Shown here: in pieces, positions 18,320 to 27,073 of the stretch
How positions within the stretch are numbered: position 1 is the first letter of the stretch
How the letters are laid out: each line of letters begins with the position of its first letter
Origin: Novosphingobium sp. KA1
GTDB lineage: Bacteria; Pseudomonadota; Alphaproteobacteria; Sphingomonadales; Sphingomonadaceae
Direction of reading: 5' to 3'
Assembly: GCF_017309955.1 (NCBI RefSeq)
Contig: NZ_CP021247.1
Location: 1,117,501-1,181,500 of the forward strand
DNA: 64,000 bases
The notes under the pieces: generated by a model
The model's input: only the letters and a program-made list of their open reading frames with translations
Database searches by the model: none
What the model was told of the DNA's origin: nothing
Translations under genes and position numbers: made by a program

Positions 18320-19201
18320 TCAGGCACTCCCCTGGTCGATGGAGAGTTGCCCCGCGCGTTCAAACAGGTCGAGCACAACCGCCTCGCGCTCGCGAGAGCG
18401 GATCGCCGCCTCGAAATGAATACGCCGGGATGGTCGGGGCAGGACTTCGACCAGCGCCCCTGCCGCCAGTTCACCGCGCACCATCGTCTCGGGCAATACC
18501 GCCGCCCCCTGCCCGCAGGCTACGATTTCGATCAGGGTCCGCACATTGTTGCAGGTGCCAAGCGAGCGCGCCGCAAGGGCGCCACCCTCGAAGGCATCGA
18601 GCGTCACGGCATGCAGCGGCGAATGGTCCGGCAGTGACCAGACCGGAAGCGGTCTCGCGAAGCCCCCGGCGGCGGCCACAGCAGGGCTGGCCGCCCAGAC
18701 CAGTTCGACCGCGCCGATCGGCGCCGTGCGGATGCCCGGGCTCACCACCGGCCCGGCCAGGAAAACGATATCGCAAGTTCCCGCCAGCAAGTGCTGGAGC
18801 AGACGCGCCGTGAGGTCGATTTCGATCTCCACCGTCACCCCCGGCCGCTCGCGCTCGATAGCCGCGATGTAGCCGGGCAGGCAGGTTGCCGCCGCGATCT
18901 CGCCAGAACCGATGCGCACGTTGCCGGTAGCCCCGGCAAAGTCGCTGGCTTCCAGCAGGACCTGCTCCAGCCCCTGCCGCAGGGGTTCCGCCGTCTCCAC
19001 CAGCCGCCGCCCGCGCGCCGTCAACACCATGCGCCGTCCGTCGCGCTGGAACAGCGGCACGCCGAGTTGGTCCTCGATCTCGCGCACGCGCGCCGAGATC
19101 GCGGGCTGGGTGGTATTGAGTCTTTGTGCCGCAGCTGCGAACGTGCCGAGCCGGTCGATCCACATCAACGTTTCGAGATGGAAAAGGGCGATGCGCTTCA
19201 T
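18320..19201 (-). CDS. LysR-family transcriptional regulator
   Basis: A 293-residue protein with the family's N-terminal winged HTH (LGTFAAAAQRLNTTQPAISARVREIEDQLG, about residues 17-47) and the two-lobed co-inducer domain from about residue 90. It is divergent from scoAB with an 86-base shared spacer that holds a palindromic TTATCG...CGATAA site, so scoAB is its probable target. A role in ketone-body or acetoacetate use follows from that context. The inducer cannot be told from the sequence. Confidence 0.93.
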   Translation of the reverse strand: MKRIALFHLETLMWIDRLGTFAAAAQRLNTTQPAISARVREIEDQLGVPLFQRDGRRMVLTARGRRLVETAEPLRQGLEQVLLEASDFAGATGNVRIGSGEIAAATCLPGYIAAIERERPGVTVEIEIDLTARLLQHLLAGTCDIVFLAGPVVSPGIRTAPIGAVELVWAASPAVAAAGGFARPLPVWSLPDHSPLHAVTLDAFEGGALAARSLGTCNNVRTLIEIVACGQGAAVLPETMVRGELAAGALVEVLPRPSRRIHFEAAIRSREREAVVLDLFERAGQLSIDQGSA

Positions 19202-19210
19202 AATTTTGAC

Positions 19211-19226
19211 TTATCGATTCCGATAA
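19211..19226. promoter_or_regulatory. Palindromic LysR operator candidate
   Basis: TTATCG-ATTC-CGATAA is a 6-bp perfect inverted repeat ten bases upstream of the LysR start and 62 bases upstream of scoA. Its place in the divergent spacer fits a LysR recognition site. Confidence 0.6.
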
Positions 19227-19287
19227 AAAACAATCGCTATTCGTAATGGGATTGGCTGTCTAGGTTCGCTCCAAACGGGAGAACAGC

Positions 19288-19995
19288 ATGAACAAGATCT
19301 ACCCCAGCGCTTCTGCCGCGCTGGACGGACTGCTGAAGGATGGCCTGCTCATCGTCGCCGGGGGCTTCGGCCTTTGCGGCATCCCCGAACGCCTGCTGGA
19401 CGCGGTGCGCGATTCGGGCGTCAAGGGCCTGACGTTCGCTTCCAACAACGCCGGCATCGATAACGAAGGCATCGGCAAGCTGCTGCGCACCAAGCAGGTG
19501 GCCAAGATGATCTCGTCCTACGTGGGCGAGAACAAGGAGTTCGAACGCCAGTTCCTCTCGGGCGAACTCGAAGTCGAATTCTGCCCGCAAGGCACGCTGG
19601 CCGAACGCATGCGCGCCGGCGGCGCCGGCATCCCCGGCTTCTATACCAAGACCGGCGTCGGCACGCAGATCGCCGAGGGCAAGGAAGTGAAAGTCTTCCG
19701 GGGCGAGGAATATATCCTCGAGGAAGGCATTTTCGCCGACCTGTCGCTGGTGAAGGCATGGAAGGCGGACGAAAGCGGCAACGTCGTGTTCCGCAAGACC
19801 GCGCGCAACTTCAACGTGCCTGCCGCCACGTGCGGTAAGATCTGCGTCGTCGAAGTGGAAGAGATCGTCCCCACCGGCTCGCTCGACCCGGATGGCATCC
19901 ATCTGCCGGGTGTCTTTGTCCAGCGTCTGGTGCTGGGCGCGCCATACGACAAGAAGATCGAATTCACGACTACCCGCGAAAGGGAGACCGCCTGA
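19288..19995 (+). CDS. scoA: 3-oxoacid (succinyl-CoA:acetoacetate-type) CoA-transferase subunit A
   Basis: A 235-residue alpha subunit with the CoA-transferase I signature [12 protein letters not shown] near residue 27 and the conserved [14 protein letters not shown] and [16 protein letters not shown] segments. With the B subunit it moves CoA from succinyl-CoA to acetoacetate or a related 3-oxoacid such as 3-oxoadipate. The sequence cannot separate these fully, but the subunit sizes and the [20 protein letters not shown] stretch fit the succinyl-CoA:3-ketoacid group. Its stop overlaps the scoB start (TGATGA), so the two are translationally coupled. Confidence 0.93.
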   Translation: MNKIYPSASAALDGLLKDGLLIVAGGFGLCGIPERLLDAVRDSGVKGLTFASNNAGIDNEGIGKLLRTKQVAKMISSYVGENKEFERQFLSGELEVEFCPQGTLAERMRAGGAGIPGFYTKTGVGTQIAEGKEVKVFRGEEYILEEGIFADLSLVKAWKADESGNVVFRKTARNFNVPAATCGKICVVEVEEIVPTGSLDPDGIHLPGVFVQRLVLGAPYDKKIEFTTTRERETA

Positions 19996-20630
19996 TGAGC
20001 TGGACTCGTGACGAAATGGCCGCCCGCGCGGCAAAGGAGCTTCAGGACGGGTTCTACGTGAACCTCGGCATCGGCATCCCGACGCTGGTCGCCAACCATG
20101 TTCCCGGCGGCATGACGGTGACGCTCCAGTCGGAAAACGGCATGCTCGGCATCGGGCCCTTCCCTTATCCCGACGAAGTCGACGCCGACCTCATCAACGC
20201 CGGCAAGCAGACCGTCAGCGAACTGCCGCAATCGGCCTATTTCGACAGCGCCACCAGCTTCGGCATGATCCGCGGCGGCCACATCGACCTGGCCGTGCTG
20301 GGCGCCATGGAGATCGCCGAGAACGGCGACATCGCCAACTGGATGATCCCCGGCAAGATGATCAAGGGCATGGGCGGCGCGATGGACCTCGTGGCCGGCG
20401 TGAAGAAGATCATCGTGGTCATGGAGCACAACGCCAAGAACGGCGATCCCAAGTTCATCCCGGCCTGCACCCTGCCGCTCACCGGCAAGAACGTGGTCGA
20501 CATGATCGTCACCGACCTTGCCGTGTTCCAGCGCCCCGACCACCAAAGCCCGTTCAAGCTGATCGAACTGGCTCCGGGCGTGACGGCGGAAGAAGTCGCC
20601 GCTAAGACCACGGCGCATTATTTGACGTGA
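19995..20630 (+). CDS. scoB: 3-oxoacid CoA-transferase subunit B
   Basis: A 211-residue beta subunit. The catalytic glutamate is in [13 protein letters not shown] (SENG motif, about residue 45), which forms the enzyme-CoA thioester. [19 protein letters not shown] at the N-terminus and [15 protein letters not shown] near the C-terminus are family marks. It works with scoA as a heterotetramer and feeds 3-oxoacids into central metabolism. A terminator-like hairpin follows 37 bases after the stop, so the operon is two genes. Confidence 0.94.
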   Translation: MSWTRDEMAARAAKELQDGFYVNLGIGIPTLVANHVPGGMTVTLQSENGMLGIGPFPYPDEVDADLINAGKQTVSELPQSAYFDSATSFGMIRGGHIDLAVLGAMEIAENGDIANWMIPGKMIKGMGGAMDLVAGVKKIIVVMEHNAKNGDPKFIPACTLPLTGKNVVDMIVTDLAVFQRPDHQSPFKLIELAPGVTAEEVAAKTTAHYLT

Positions 20631-20638
20631 GAGTCGCC

Positions 20639-20756
20639 GCACCGGCCCACTCCCGTCCCGAAGAACACGAAAAGGTCCGGGGGACCTTTTCGCTGAGGGG
20701 GCCGACCTCCCACGAGTGTATCCTGATGGGAGGTCGGGTGGGGAGTGGGCCGGTGC
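20639..20756. repeat. Complex inverted-repeat element (16-bp perfect outer arms)
   Basis: GCACCGGCCCACTCCC at 20639-20654 is perfectly complementary to GGGAGTGGGCCGGTGC at 20741-20756. Inside lie two further perfect hairpins: 20668-20692 and CCGACCTCCC/GGGAGGTCGG (20702-20711 and 20728-20737). The whole folds as a three-way junction. The right arm resembles a second sequence in this window at 45422-45450. Confidence 0.8.
20668..20692 (+). terminator. Terminator hairpin of scoAB
   Basis: CGAAAAGGTCC-GGG-GGACCTTTTCG is a perfect 11-pair stem with a short T-tract. It lies inside the larger inverted-repeat element. Confidence 0.75.
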
Positions 20757-20759
20757 AGC

Positions 20760-20782
20760 AAAATCCGCCTGCGGCGGATTTT
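20760..20782. repeat. Perfect hairpin upstream of the GST gene
   Basis: AAAATCCGCC-TGC-GGCGGATTTT has 10 perfect pairs and a 3-base loop. It sits directly after the right outer arm of the inverted-repeat element and ends just before the ribosome site AAGGAG of the next gene. It could end transcription or insulate the GST leader. Confidence 0.75.
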
Positions 20783-20802
20783 CAAACAAAGGAGAGTTCC
20801 GG

Positions 20803-21489
20803 ATGGCCTACTCTTTGATCACCGCCAATCGGAACTACTCCAGCTGGTCGCTCAGGCCCTGGATGCTGATGAAGGCGCTCGGCATCGATTTTGCCGATCG
20901 GATCGAGCCCTTCACGGCGCCTGCCAATTACGACGCGTTCCGCAGCTTTTCCCCCACCGGGCAAGTCCCTGCCCTGATCGACGGAGAGCGGACGGTCTGG
21001 GATTCGCTGGGCATCACGCTCTATCTGGCCGACCGTCACCCCGGCGTATGGCCCAGCGACGAAGCCGCCCGTGCCTTTGCACAATGCGCGGTCACCGAAA
21101 TGCATGGCGGCTTCTCCGCCTTGCGCAACGACTGCACGATGAACGTCGGCACGCGCGTACGACCGAGGGCCATGCGGCCTGCGCTGGTACGCGACGTTGC
21201 CCGTCTGAGGGAGATCTTCAGCGAAGGCCTCTCCCGTTTCGGCGGTCCCTGGCTGGCGGGCGAAAAGTTCACCGCGATCGACGCCTTCTTTGCCCCGGTC
21301 GCCTTCCGCATCCGCACGTATGGTCTCGACGTCGGCACCTGCCAGGTCTGGGTCGACACCGTACTGGACCACCCGGCCATGAAGCAGTGGGAAACCGAAG
21401 CGTTGGCCGAAACCTGGCGCGAGGAAGGCCACGAGGCGGAACTCGCCGAGTGCGGCGACGTGATCGCCGACTACCGCTCGCAGGACTGA
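20803..21489 (+). CDS. Glutathione S-transferase family protein
   Basis: A 228-residue cytosolic protein. The thioredoxin-like N-domain reads SLITANRNYSSWSLRPWMLMKALGI with a serine-containing NYSSWS motif in the active-site loop, then FSPTGQVPALIDGERTVWDSLGITLYL, the glutathione gamma-Glu site. The C-domain is all helical. This sub-type, with WSLRPW, is common in Proteobacteria and usually annotated as a GST of unknown substrate. The start is fixed by AAGGAG just upstream; a longer frame runs through the repeat element. The epimerase gene follows after four bases, so they form one operon. Confidence 0.88.
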   Translation: MAYSLITANRNYSSWSLRPWMLMKALGIDFADRIEPFTAPANYDAFRSFSPTGQVPALIDGERTVWDSLGITLYLADRHPGVWPSDEAARAFAQCAVTEMHGGFSALRNDCTMNVGTRVRPRAMRPALVRDVARLREIFSEGLSRFGGPWLAGEKFTAIDAFFAPVAFRIRTYGLDVGTCQVWVDTVLDHPAMKQWETEALAETWREEGHEAELAECGDVIADYRSQD

Positions 21490-21493
21490 CCCG

Positions 21494-22450
21494 ATGCGGG
21501 TGCTGCTGACCGGCTCCTCGGGCTGGCTCGGCCGCCATCTCGCTCCGCTGCTAGCCTCGCGCGGGCATGACGTGACCGGGCTCGATGTCGCGCCCGGCGC
21601 GCATACCCGCGTACTCGGCTCGGTGGCGAACCGCAGCCTCGTGTTCCAGACGGTTGCCCATTACGGCATCGAGGCGGTCATCCACGCAGGCGCGCTGCAC
21701 AAGCCCGACATCGTCCGTTTCCCGCGACAGGCCTTCATCGACACCAACGTCACCGGCACGCTCAACCTGCTGGAAGCCGCGGCGCTGGCGGGCCACGCAC
21801 GGTTTCTGTTCACCTCCACCACTTCGCTGATGGTGCGCGCCGATGTGCGGGCCGGGGCAGGCGACAAGGGGGCTTGGTGGATGGACGAGGCATTCGGCCC
21901 GCTGGAGCCGCGCAACATCTATGGCGCCACCAAGCTCGCCGCCGAAAACCTCTGCCGCGTTGTCTCGCGCGGCAGCGGCATGGCGGCGGCGATCCTGCCC
22001 ACCGGCCGATTCTTCCCGGAGGACGACGATAGCCTTGCGGTGCCGTCCGGCCCCAATCTCAAGGCCAACGAACTGCTCCATCGCCGCCTGACCGTGGAAG
22101 ACGCCGCGCTTGCCCATCTCGCCGCGCTGGAACGGATCGAGGGCTGCGAGACGTTCGTGCTCTCCGCCCCGCCGCCCTTCACGCGCGAGGATGCAGCGGA
22201 ACTGGCCCGCGATGCCCGCAGTGTGATCCTGCGCCATTTCCCCGACGCGAACGAACTCTACCCCCGGCAAGGCTGGGTGCTTCCCGAGCGGATCGAGCGC
22301 GTCTACGATCCGGCCAAGGCCGAGCGCTTGCTGGGCTGGCGCGCCCGGAGCGACTTCGCGGCCGTTCTCGCCGCCCTTCGCCAGGGCGATCCGCTGCCCT
22401 ATGCCCATGATCCCGAATGGAGTTCACCCGTTCTGGGACAAACCATCTGA
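21494..22450 (+). CDS. NAD(P)-dependent epimerase/dehydratase (extended SDR)
   Basis: A 318-residue extended SDR. The Rossmann motif is GSSGWLGRHLAP (TGxxGxxG variant) at residues about 7-18, and the catalytic pair is in NIYGATKLAAENL (YxxxK). The Ser/Thr partner is in LFTSTTSLMV. The C-terminal substrate domain is normal in length. UDP-sugar or other nucleotide-sugar epimerases share this layout, but a substrate cannot be named. It follows the GST gene by four bases and precedes a glutathione peroxidase by 69, a redox-flavoured context. Confidence 0.87.
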   Translation: MRVLLTGSSGWLGRHLAPLLASRGHDVTGLDVAPGAHTRVLGSVANRSLVFQTVAHYGIEAVIHAGALHKPDIVRFPRQAFIDTNVTGTLNLLEAAALAGHARFLFTSTTSLMVRADVRAGAGDKGAWWMDEAFGPLEPRNIYGATKLAAENLCRVVSRGSGMAAAILPTGRFFPEDDDSLAVPSGPNLKANELLHRRLTVEDAALAHLAALERIEGCETFVLSAPPPFTREDAAELARDARSVILRHFPDANELYPRQGWVLPERIERVYDPAKAERLLGWRARSDFAAVLAALRQGDPLPYAHDPEWSSPVLGQTI

Positions 22451-22479
22451 TCGCGCCGCCTTGCCCGCACCGGCAAGCA

Positions 22480-22518
22480 GGGGCAGTCTCCGCCCCGATT
22501 CACAAGGAGACTGCTCCC
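22480..22518 (+). promoter_or_regulatory. Hairpin hiding the ribosome site of the glutathione peroxidase gene
   Basis: GGGGCAGTCTCC (22480-22491) pairs with GGAGACTGC-t-CCC (22506-22518), twelve pairs with one bulge. The Shine-Dalgarno GGAG (22506-22509) is entirely in the 3' arm. This is the layout of an RNA thermometer or protein-controlled leader. Confidence 0.6.
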
Positions 22519-22519
22519 G

Positions 22520-23065
22520 ATGACCGATATCGCCGCCATTCCCCTCACCCGCATCGACGGCAGCGCCGACACGCTCGCCAACCACGCAGGCAAAGTGCTG
22601 CTGGTGGTCAACGTCGCCTCCAAGTGCGGGCTAACGCCGCAGTACGAAGGCCTCGAAAAGCTCTACGAAGACTACAAGGCCAGGGGTTTCGAAGTGCTGG
22701 GCTTCCCGGCCAACGACTTCGGCGCCCAGGAACCCGGCAGCGACGAGGAGATCGTCGAGTTCTGCCAGCTCAACTACGGAGTCTCGTTCCCGCTCTTCAC
22801 CAAGGCGGACGTCACCGGCGAAGCCAAGCAGCCGCTCTACGCCGCGCTGACCGAAGCGATCCCCACCAAGCAGGGCGACGTCGAGGGCATGAAAGAACGC
22901 TTCAAGGGGTACGGCATGACGCCCAATGACGATCCCGAGGTGCTGTGGAACTTCGAAAAGTTCCTCATCGCGCGCGACGGCGCGGTCGTTGGCCGGTTCG
23001 CGCCGGGCACCGCCCCGCAGGATCCGCTGCTGGTCGGTGCGATCGAGGCCGAACTGGCGAAATGA
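22520..23065 (+). CDS. Glutathione peroxidase family protein
   Basis: A 181-residue peroxidase of normal length. The peroxidatic Cys is in NVASKCGLTPQYEGLEKLY (Sec replaced by Cys, as in most bacteria). GFPANDFGAQEPGSDEEI follows in place of the usual CNQFxxQEP, so the resolving Cys of thioredoxin-dependent forms is missing here. The WNFEKFLI motif near residue 145 completes the active site. It reduces hydroperoxides in the cytosol. Its ribosome site is buried in a hairpin, which suggests post-transcriptional control. Confidence 0.93.
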   Translation: MTDIAAIPLTRIDGSADTLANHAGKVLLVVNVASKCGLTPQYEGLEKLYEDYKARGFEVLGFPANDFGAQEPGSDEEIVEFCQLNYGVSFPLFTKADVTGEAKQPLYAALTEAIPTKQGDVEGMKERFKGYGMTPNDDPEVLWNFEKFLIARDGAVVGRFAPGTAPQDPLLVGAIEAELAK

Positions 23066-23113
23066 CGCTGCGGAGGGGTTTTCGCACCACCGGCACGGCA
23101 GCGCGACAGCCCC

Positions 23114-26071
23114 TCAATCGCCCACCAGCACGAAGGGCGCCCAGATGGCGGGATGGGCTGAACCGGCCAGCGTGCGATCGGCAATGATCCTGAGCTCGGC
23201 GCGGCGCAAGGCCTCCGCCCGCCCGGAACCGCGACGAACCGCTCCGCCGCCCGCCGCCTTTACCGTATACAGCGTTATACGCCCGGCCACTTCATCGCGC
23301 ACCGGCCAGTGTGACAGCAGCATTGCGCGCGCTCCGGCCGCTATGAAAGCCCGCGCCAATCCCGAATAGGTCGGCGCATTTTCGCTCTCACCCGCGCTGG
23401 TATCGCAGGCGGATAGGATCACCCAATCCGCATCCAGCCGCAGACGCGCGATTTCCGAGGCCGTCAGCAGGCCGTCATCACCCGTATCGCCAGGGCCCGG
23501 CGGTGCCAGCACCAGTGCAGGTTCGACGAGATTGCGCTGCGCCCCGCCGACCAGACCATGCGTCGCAAAGGCCAAGACCCGCATCCGGTCCAGCGGCGCG
23601 GCCTTCACCGCGGCCTCGCTCGCCGCGTCACCGGTCAGCAGGAGGCTGTCGCGGCCAAAGCGCCGAGCCATCGCCGTCAACTCACCCTGCGCGCCGGGAA
23701 GGTCGGGGAGCGCGGCCAGTTGCACCAGCCGCGGATTCGCCTCGGCGGTTATTCCCTTCGCCGCCTGCCCCGCCAACGCCGCCTTCCAGGCGCCCGAACG
23801 CAAGGCGCCGATCCCCGCGAACCCGGTCGCGGCATCCTCGCCGCGCGGTGGCCGCGCCGATCGCCGAACGGGAGGTGCCATACTGACGATCATCGAGACG
23901 GCATGGCGACGCACGAACCAGGCGGTACGTCGCAGCGCTTCAGGATCGTTGTCGTCCCCGCGTGGCGGCGCGGTCACCAGGGCGTCGAACGGCAAGGCCG
24001 CGAGCGTCCCCGCCGCCAGCACCCGCACCTTGCGAACGCCCTTCAGCGCACGCTCCACCGGTGGCGGGAACAACAGCGAATAGAGCGCATGGGCCGATTT
24101 CCGGTCGAACGGCGCCAGGCCACCAGCCAGCATGCCATCGTCGATCGAGGCGCGTATCTTGCGCTGCAGGTCCAGCAGATGACGCGGGACGACCGGCACG
24201 CTGGCCTGTGTCACCCCGCGGCCGGTGACGGCCATCACCACCAGCCCTTGCGTGTCCTGTCCGTAAAGCACCATGCCCTCGTCGCGGCGCAGTCCAGCGC
24301 GTGCATCGGCAAGGCTGGTCGGCGCGAATCCGGTCAGCGCCGCATAACCGGGAACCAGCGCCGCCAGCCGTCCATCGCGGCGGCGAACGTCCTCCTGTGC
24401 GGCCTCGACCTCCCGCTGCAAGGCCGAAAGCCCCGCGCTTTCGCCGAGGCCAATCGCCCTGTCGCGGTTACGGGCCACTTCGCGCAGACGCGCCTTGGCC
24501 GCACGGTAATCGCCGAGTGCCTGGCCGACTTGACCGCCTGCCGCATCCGCACCGAGGGCACCGAGCGAGAGCATCGAGGCCTGCAAGTCACCCATGGTCG
24601 CCATCTGCAAGGCATCGAAAGCGGTCCCGCTGTCGCCTGCCGCCAGTGCCACGCGCGCTTCCTCGACAAAGACAGCGGCCACATCCAGGCGCAGGCGCGA
24701 GACCTCAGCCTGGGGATCGGCCCGGTCCAGAAGGTGATCGCGCAGCGGCGCCACCGCCCGGCGCACCTCGTCCAGCGCCTGCTGCGGCGCGCCGTGCGGG
24801 CCCAGCAGTGCCGCGCGCCGGACCGATGCCGTCACCCGGTCCGGGTTGCTCGGCTGCGCCCGCAGCGCATAACCTGCAACCGCATGGTCAAGCAGCACCC
24901 GCGCCGCCCCCAGTTCGCCGCGGCCGCCAAGCGCCGTCGCCAGGTTCACTTCGGCCCAGAGCACCTCGAGGTCGTCCGGCGACGATGCGTTACGCCGCGC
25001 GAGGGCCAGCGCCTTGCGAAACAGCGCCAGAGCCCGCTCGGTCTCGCCATTACGCGCGGCGATGCGGCCGATCTGCCCAAAGGTATTGGCACCCGACATC
25101 GGCTGCGATTCGCGCGGAAGCGCCTCGAACATCGCGGCCGAGCGTTCGTAGAAAGGCAGCGCCTCGTCCGGATAGCCGCCATGCTCCAGCGCAAACGCCA
25201 AGGCGTTGAGAGAATAGGCGATGTCAGGATGATCGCGCGGCAGTAACTTCACGCGCAAGTCCAGCGTGCGGCGCAGGATCGGGGTCGCCTGCCCGTAGAG
25301 GCCGCCGTCATTGAGCGCGGCGCCAAGCTGGTTGAGCGCGGCGAGGGTCAGTCGATGCTCGCTGCCGAGATGGGCTTCGGCCCACAGCGCCGCACCGCGC
25401 GCCGCCGCGACGGCCGATGCGGAATCGCCCGCCTGCATCTCGATGGAGGCGAGGGTGATCCCGGCAACTGTCGGCAATTCGACGTTGTGACCGGTGCGCT
25501 GCGCGGCCGGGCCGGCAATGGCGATGGCCTGCTCGATCCGCGGCACCGCCTCGAGCACCCTGCCCCGGCGGTAATCGACCAGCGCCGCGCCATAAAGCGC
25601 GGCGGCATATTCGCTGCTCGCGGTGCCCGTCAGCCGAGCACTGAGGTCCAGCGCACGCTGCTTGTAACGCGCCGCCTCGTCGAGTTCGCCAAGGCTGGAA
25701 TGGACCGAGCCGATATTGTTGACCACTTCCGCCCAACGCGGCGTCATCGGCCCGCCAAGCGCAGCCAGTCCCTGGTCGACATGCTCGAAGCTGGCCAGCG
25801 CCTCCCGGTAGCGGGACAGCCAGAACAGCGCTTCGCCCCGGTTGGCCTCGGCCAGCAGTTCCGCCGTGCGGTCCCGCCGCGCCTCCTTGCGGGCCCGTTC
25901 AAGCCCCGCATCGATGCGGGCGAGCGCGGAGGCCGGGTCACCCGAGGTATCGAGGGCGGCCAGCGCCTGCAGATCCACGTCGACCGCAGTGCGCGCCCGC
26001 ACCGGTGTTCCCTGGAATGCCAGTATTGCTCCGAGTAGCGGCGCCAGAACGCCTGTCCGCAACCGCACCAT
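23114..26071 (-). CDS. Exported TPR protein with a C-terminal CHAT protease domain
   Basis: A 985-residue protein with a signal peptide (about 1-27). Residues about 60-480 are tetratricopeptide repeats (WAEVVNNIGSVHSSLGELDEAARYKQRAL, LAALNQLGAALNDGGLYGQATPILRR and others). Residues about 640-985 are a CHAT domain, a caspase-like fold. The catalytic His is in VLAFATHGLVGG (about 840) and the Cys in WVILSACDTSAG (about 888), both intact. The TPRs would bind a partner and the CHAT domain would cleave it or itself. It is single, convergent with the peroxidase gene; no obvious substrate gene is adjacent. Confidence 0.92.
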   Translation of the reverse strand: MVRLRTGVLAPLLGAILAFQGTPVRARTAVDVDLQALAALDTSGDPASALARIDAGLERARKEARRDRTAELLAEANRGEALFWLSRYREALASFEHVDQGLAALGGPMTPRWAEVVNNIGSVHSSLGELDEAARYKQRALDLSARLTGTASSEYAAALYGAALVDYRRGRVLEAVPRIEQAIAIAGPAAQRTGHNVELPTVAGITLASIEMQAGDSASAVAAARGAALWAEAHLGSEHRLTLAALNQLGAALNDGGLYGQATPILRRTLDLRVKLLPRDHPDIAYSLNALAFALEHGGYPDEALPFYERSAAMFEALPRESQPMSGANTFGQIGRIAARNGETERALALFRKALALARRNASSPDDLEVLWAEVNLATALGGRGELGAARVLLDHAVAGYALRAQPSNPDRVTASVRRAALLGPHGAPQQALDEVRRAVAPLRDHLLDRADPQAEVSRLRLDVAAVFVEEARVALAAGDSGTAFDALQMATMGDLQASMLSLGALGADAAGGQVGQALGDYRAAKARLREVARNRDRAIGLGESAGLSALQREVEAAQEDVRRRDGRLAALVPGYAALTGFAPTSLADARAGLRRDEGMVLYGQDTQGLVVMAVTGRGVTQASVPVVPRHLLDLQRKIRASIDDGMLAGGLAPFDRKSAHALYSLLFPPPVERALKGVRKVRVLAAGTLAALPFDALVTAPPRGDDNDPEALRRTAWFVRRHAVSMIVSMAPPVRRSARPPRGEDAATGFAGIGALRSGAWKAALAGQAAKGITAEANPRLVQLAALPDLPGAQGELTAMARRFGRDSLLLTGDAASEAAVKAAPLDRMRVLAFATHGLVGGAQRNLVEPALVLAPPGPGDTGDDGLLTASEIARLRLDADWVILSACDTSAGESENAPTYSGLARAFIAAGARAMLLSHWPVRDEVAGRITLYTVKAAGGGAVRRGSGRAEALRRAELRIIADRTLAGSAHPAIWAPFVLVGD

Positions 26072-26217
26072 AATCGCCCCTCACGCCGCCGCCGAACCCC
26101 ATCTTACAGGGTCGCCACCGGCCATGGCACTCGCTTCGCCTGAAGACAGTTTTGTCCGCCCGAAGCAAGAACGCAAGCAGTTGATATTTCAGCCGCTTGC
26201 AAGGCAGATTGGAAAAG

Positions 26218-27069
26218 TCAGCAGGCGCCGGTCTCCACCGGGCGAGCAGGATCGGCGATCCACTCGCTCCACGATCCGGGATAGAGCCGCGCCCCTGCAA
26301 GCCCGGCATGGGCCATGGCGAGGGCATTGTGGCAGGCGGTGACGCCGGATCCGCAGGACAGCACCGCAGGCTTGCCGTCGAGCAGTCGCAAAAACGCCTC
26401 GGCCAGTTCGGCGGCCGGACGGAAACGCCCGTCCGGCCCGAGATTGTCGCGGAAATAGCGGTTGCGCGCGCCCGGGATATGCCCGGCGACGGGATCTATC
26501 GGGTTGGGATCGCCCCGGAACCGCAAAGGATCCCGGGCATCTAGCACTTGCGCGGCGGCGCCCTCGATATTGGCCAGGACCTCGGCCGCGCTCACCGGCG
26601 CGGCGACCAGAGGCGGCTGCGCCGCGAAATCGCCCGGCCGTACCGGACCGGCCGGCCCCGTCTCGGCAGGAAGTCCTGCCTGCGCCCAGGCCTGCTTGCC
26701 GCCATCAAGCACGGCGACCACGTCATGCCCGACCCAGTTGAGCAGCCACCAGGCCCGCGCCGCCCAGGCTCCGCCGCTGGAATCGCAGGCCACCACCTGC
26801 TGCCCCTGCTTCAGTCCCTGCCGGCGCAGCCAGGCGGCAAAGGCCACCGGCGAAGGCAAGGGATGACGGCCATTCGCGCCATCCGAAGGCGCCGCCAGAT
26901 CATCATCGAGGTGGGCATAACGCGCGCCCGGCAGGTGCCCGGCAAGATAGGCCTCCCGCCCCTTGTCCGGCGCCCCCAGTTCGAATTCGCAATCGAGGAT
27001 CAGTACCTCCTCGCCCGCCGCCAGTAGCGCATGCAGTTCGGCAACCGAGATCAGCGTCCGATAGGCCAT
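26218..27069 (-). CDS. sseA: 3-mercaptopyruvate/thiosulfate sulfurtransferase
   Basis: A 283-residue two-domain rhodanese. The N-terminal inactive domain has LILDCEFELGAPDKGREAYLAGHLPGARY. The C-terminal catalytic domain ends with LSCGSGVTACHNALAMAH, whose CGSGVT loop is that of 3-mercaptopyruvate sulfurtransferases rather than CRKGVT of thiosulfate enzymes. It moves sulfur to thiols or cyanide in the cytosol. It is the last gene of the long MoxR/DUF58 operon, four bases after the GNAT gene. Confidence 0.93.
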   Translation of the reverse strand: MAYRTLISVAELHALLAAGEEVLILDCEFELGAPDKGREAYLAGHLPGARYAHLDDDLAAPSDGANGRHPLPSPVAFAAWLRRQGLKQGQQVVACDSSGGAWAARAWWLLNWVGHDVVAVLDGGKQAWAQAGLPAETGPAGPVRPGDFAAQPPLVAAPVSAAEVLANIEGAAAQVLDARDPLRFRGDPNPIDPVAGHIPGARNRYFRDNLGPDGRFRPAAELAEAFLRLLDGKPAVLSCGSGVTACHNALAMAHAGLAGARLYPGSWSEWIADPARPVETGAC

Positions 27070-27073
27070 CGCT

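Noticed and set aside
20639..20782. Insertion sequence remnant
   Set aside because: The arms enclose about 86 bases with no coding fragment and no target duplication is visible; repeat or structured RNA fits better.
23066..23113. Terminator between the glutathione peroxidase and CHAT genes
   Set aside because: Only a 6-bp complement (CGCTGC/GCAGCG) with a long loop is visible; too weak to call.
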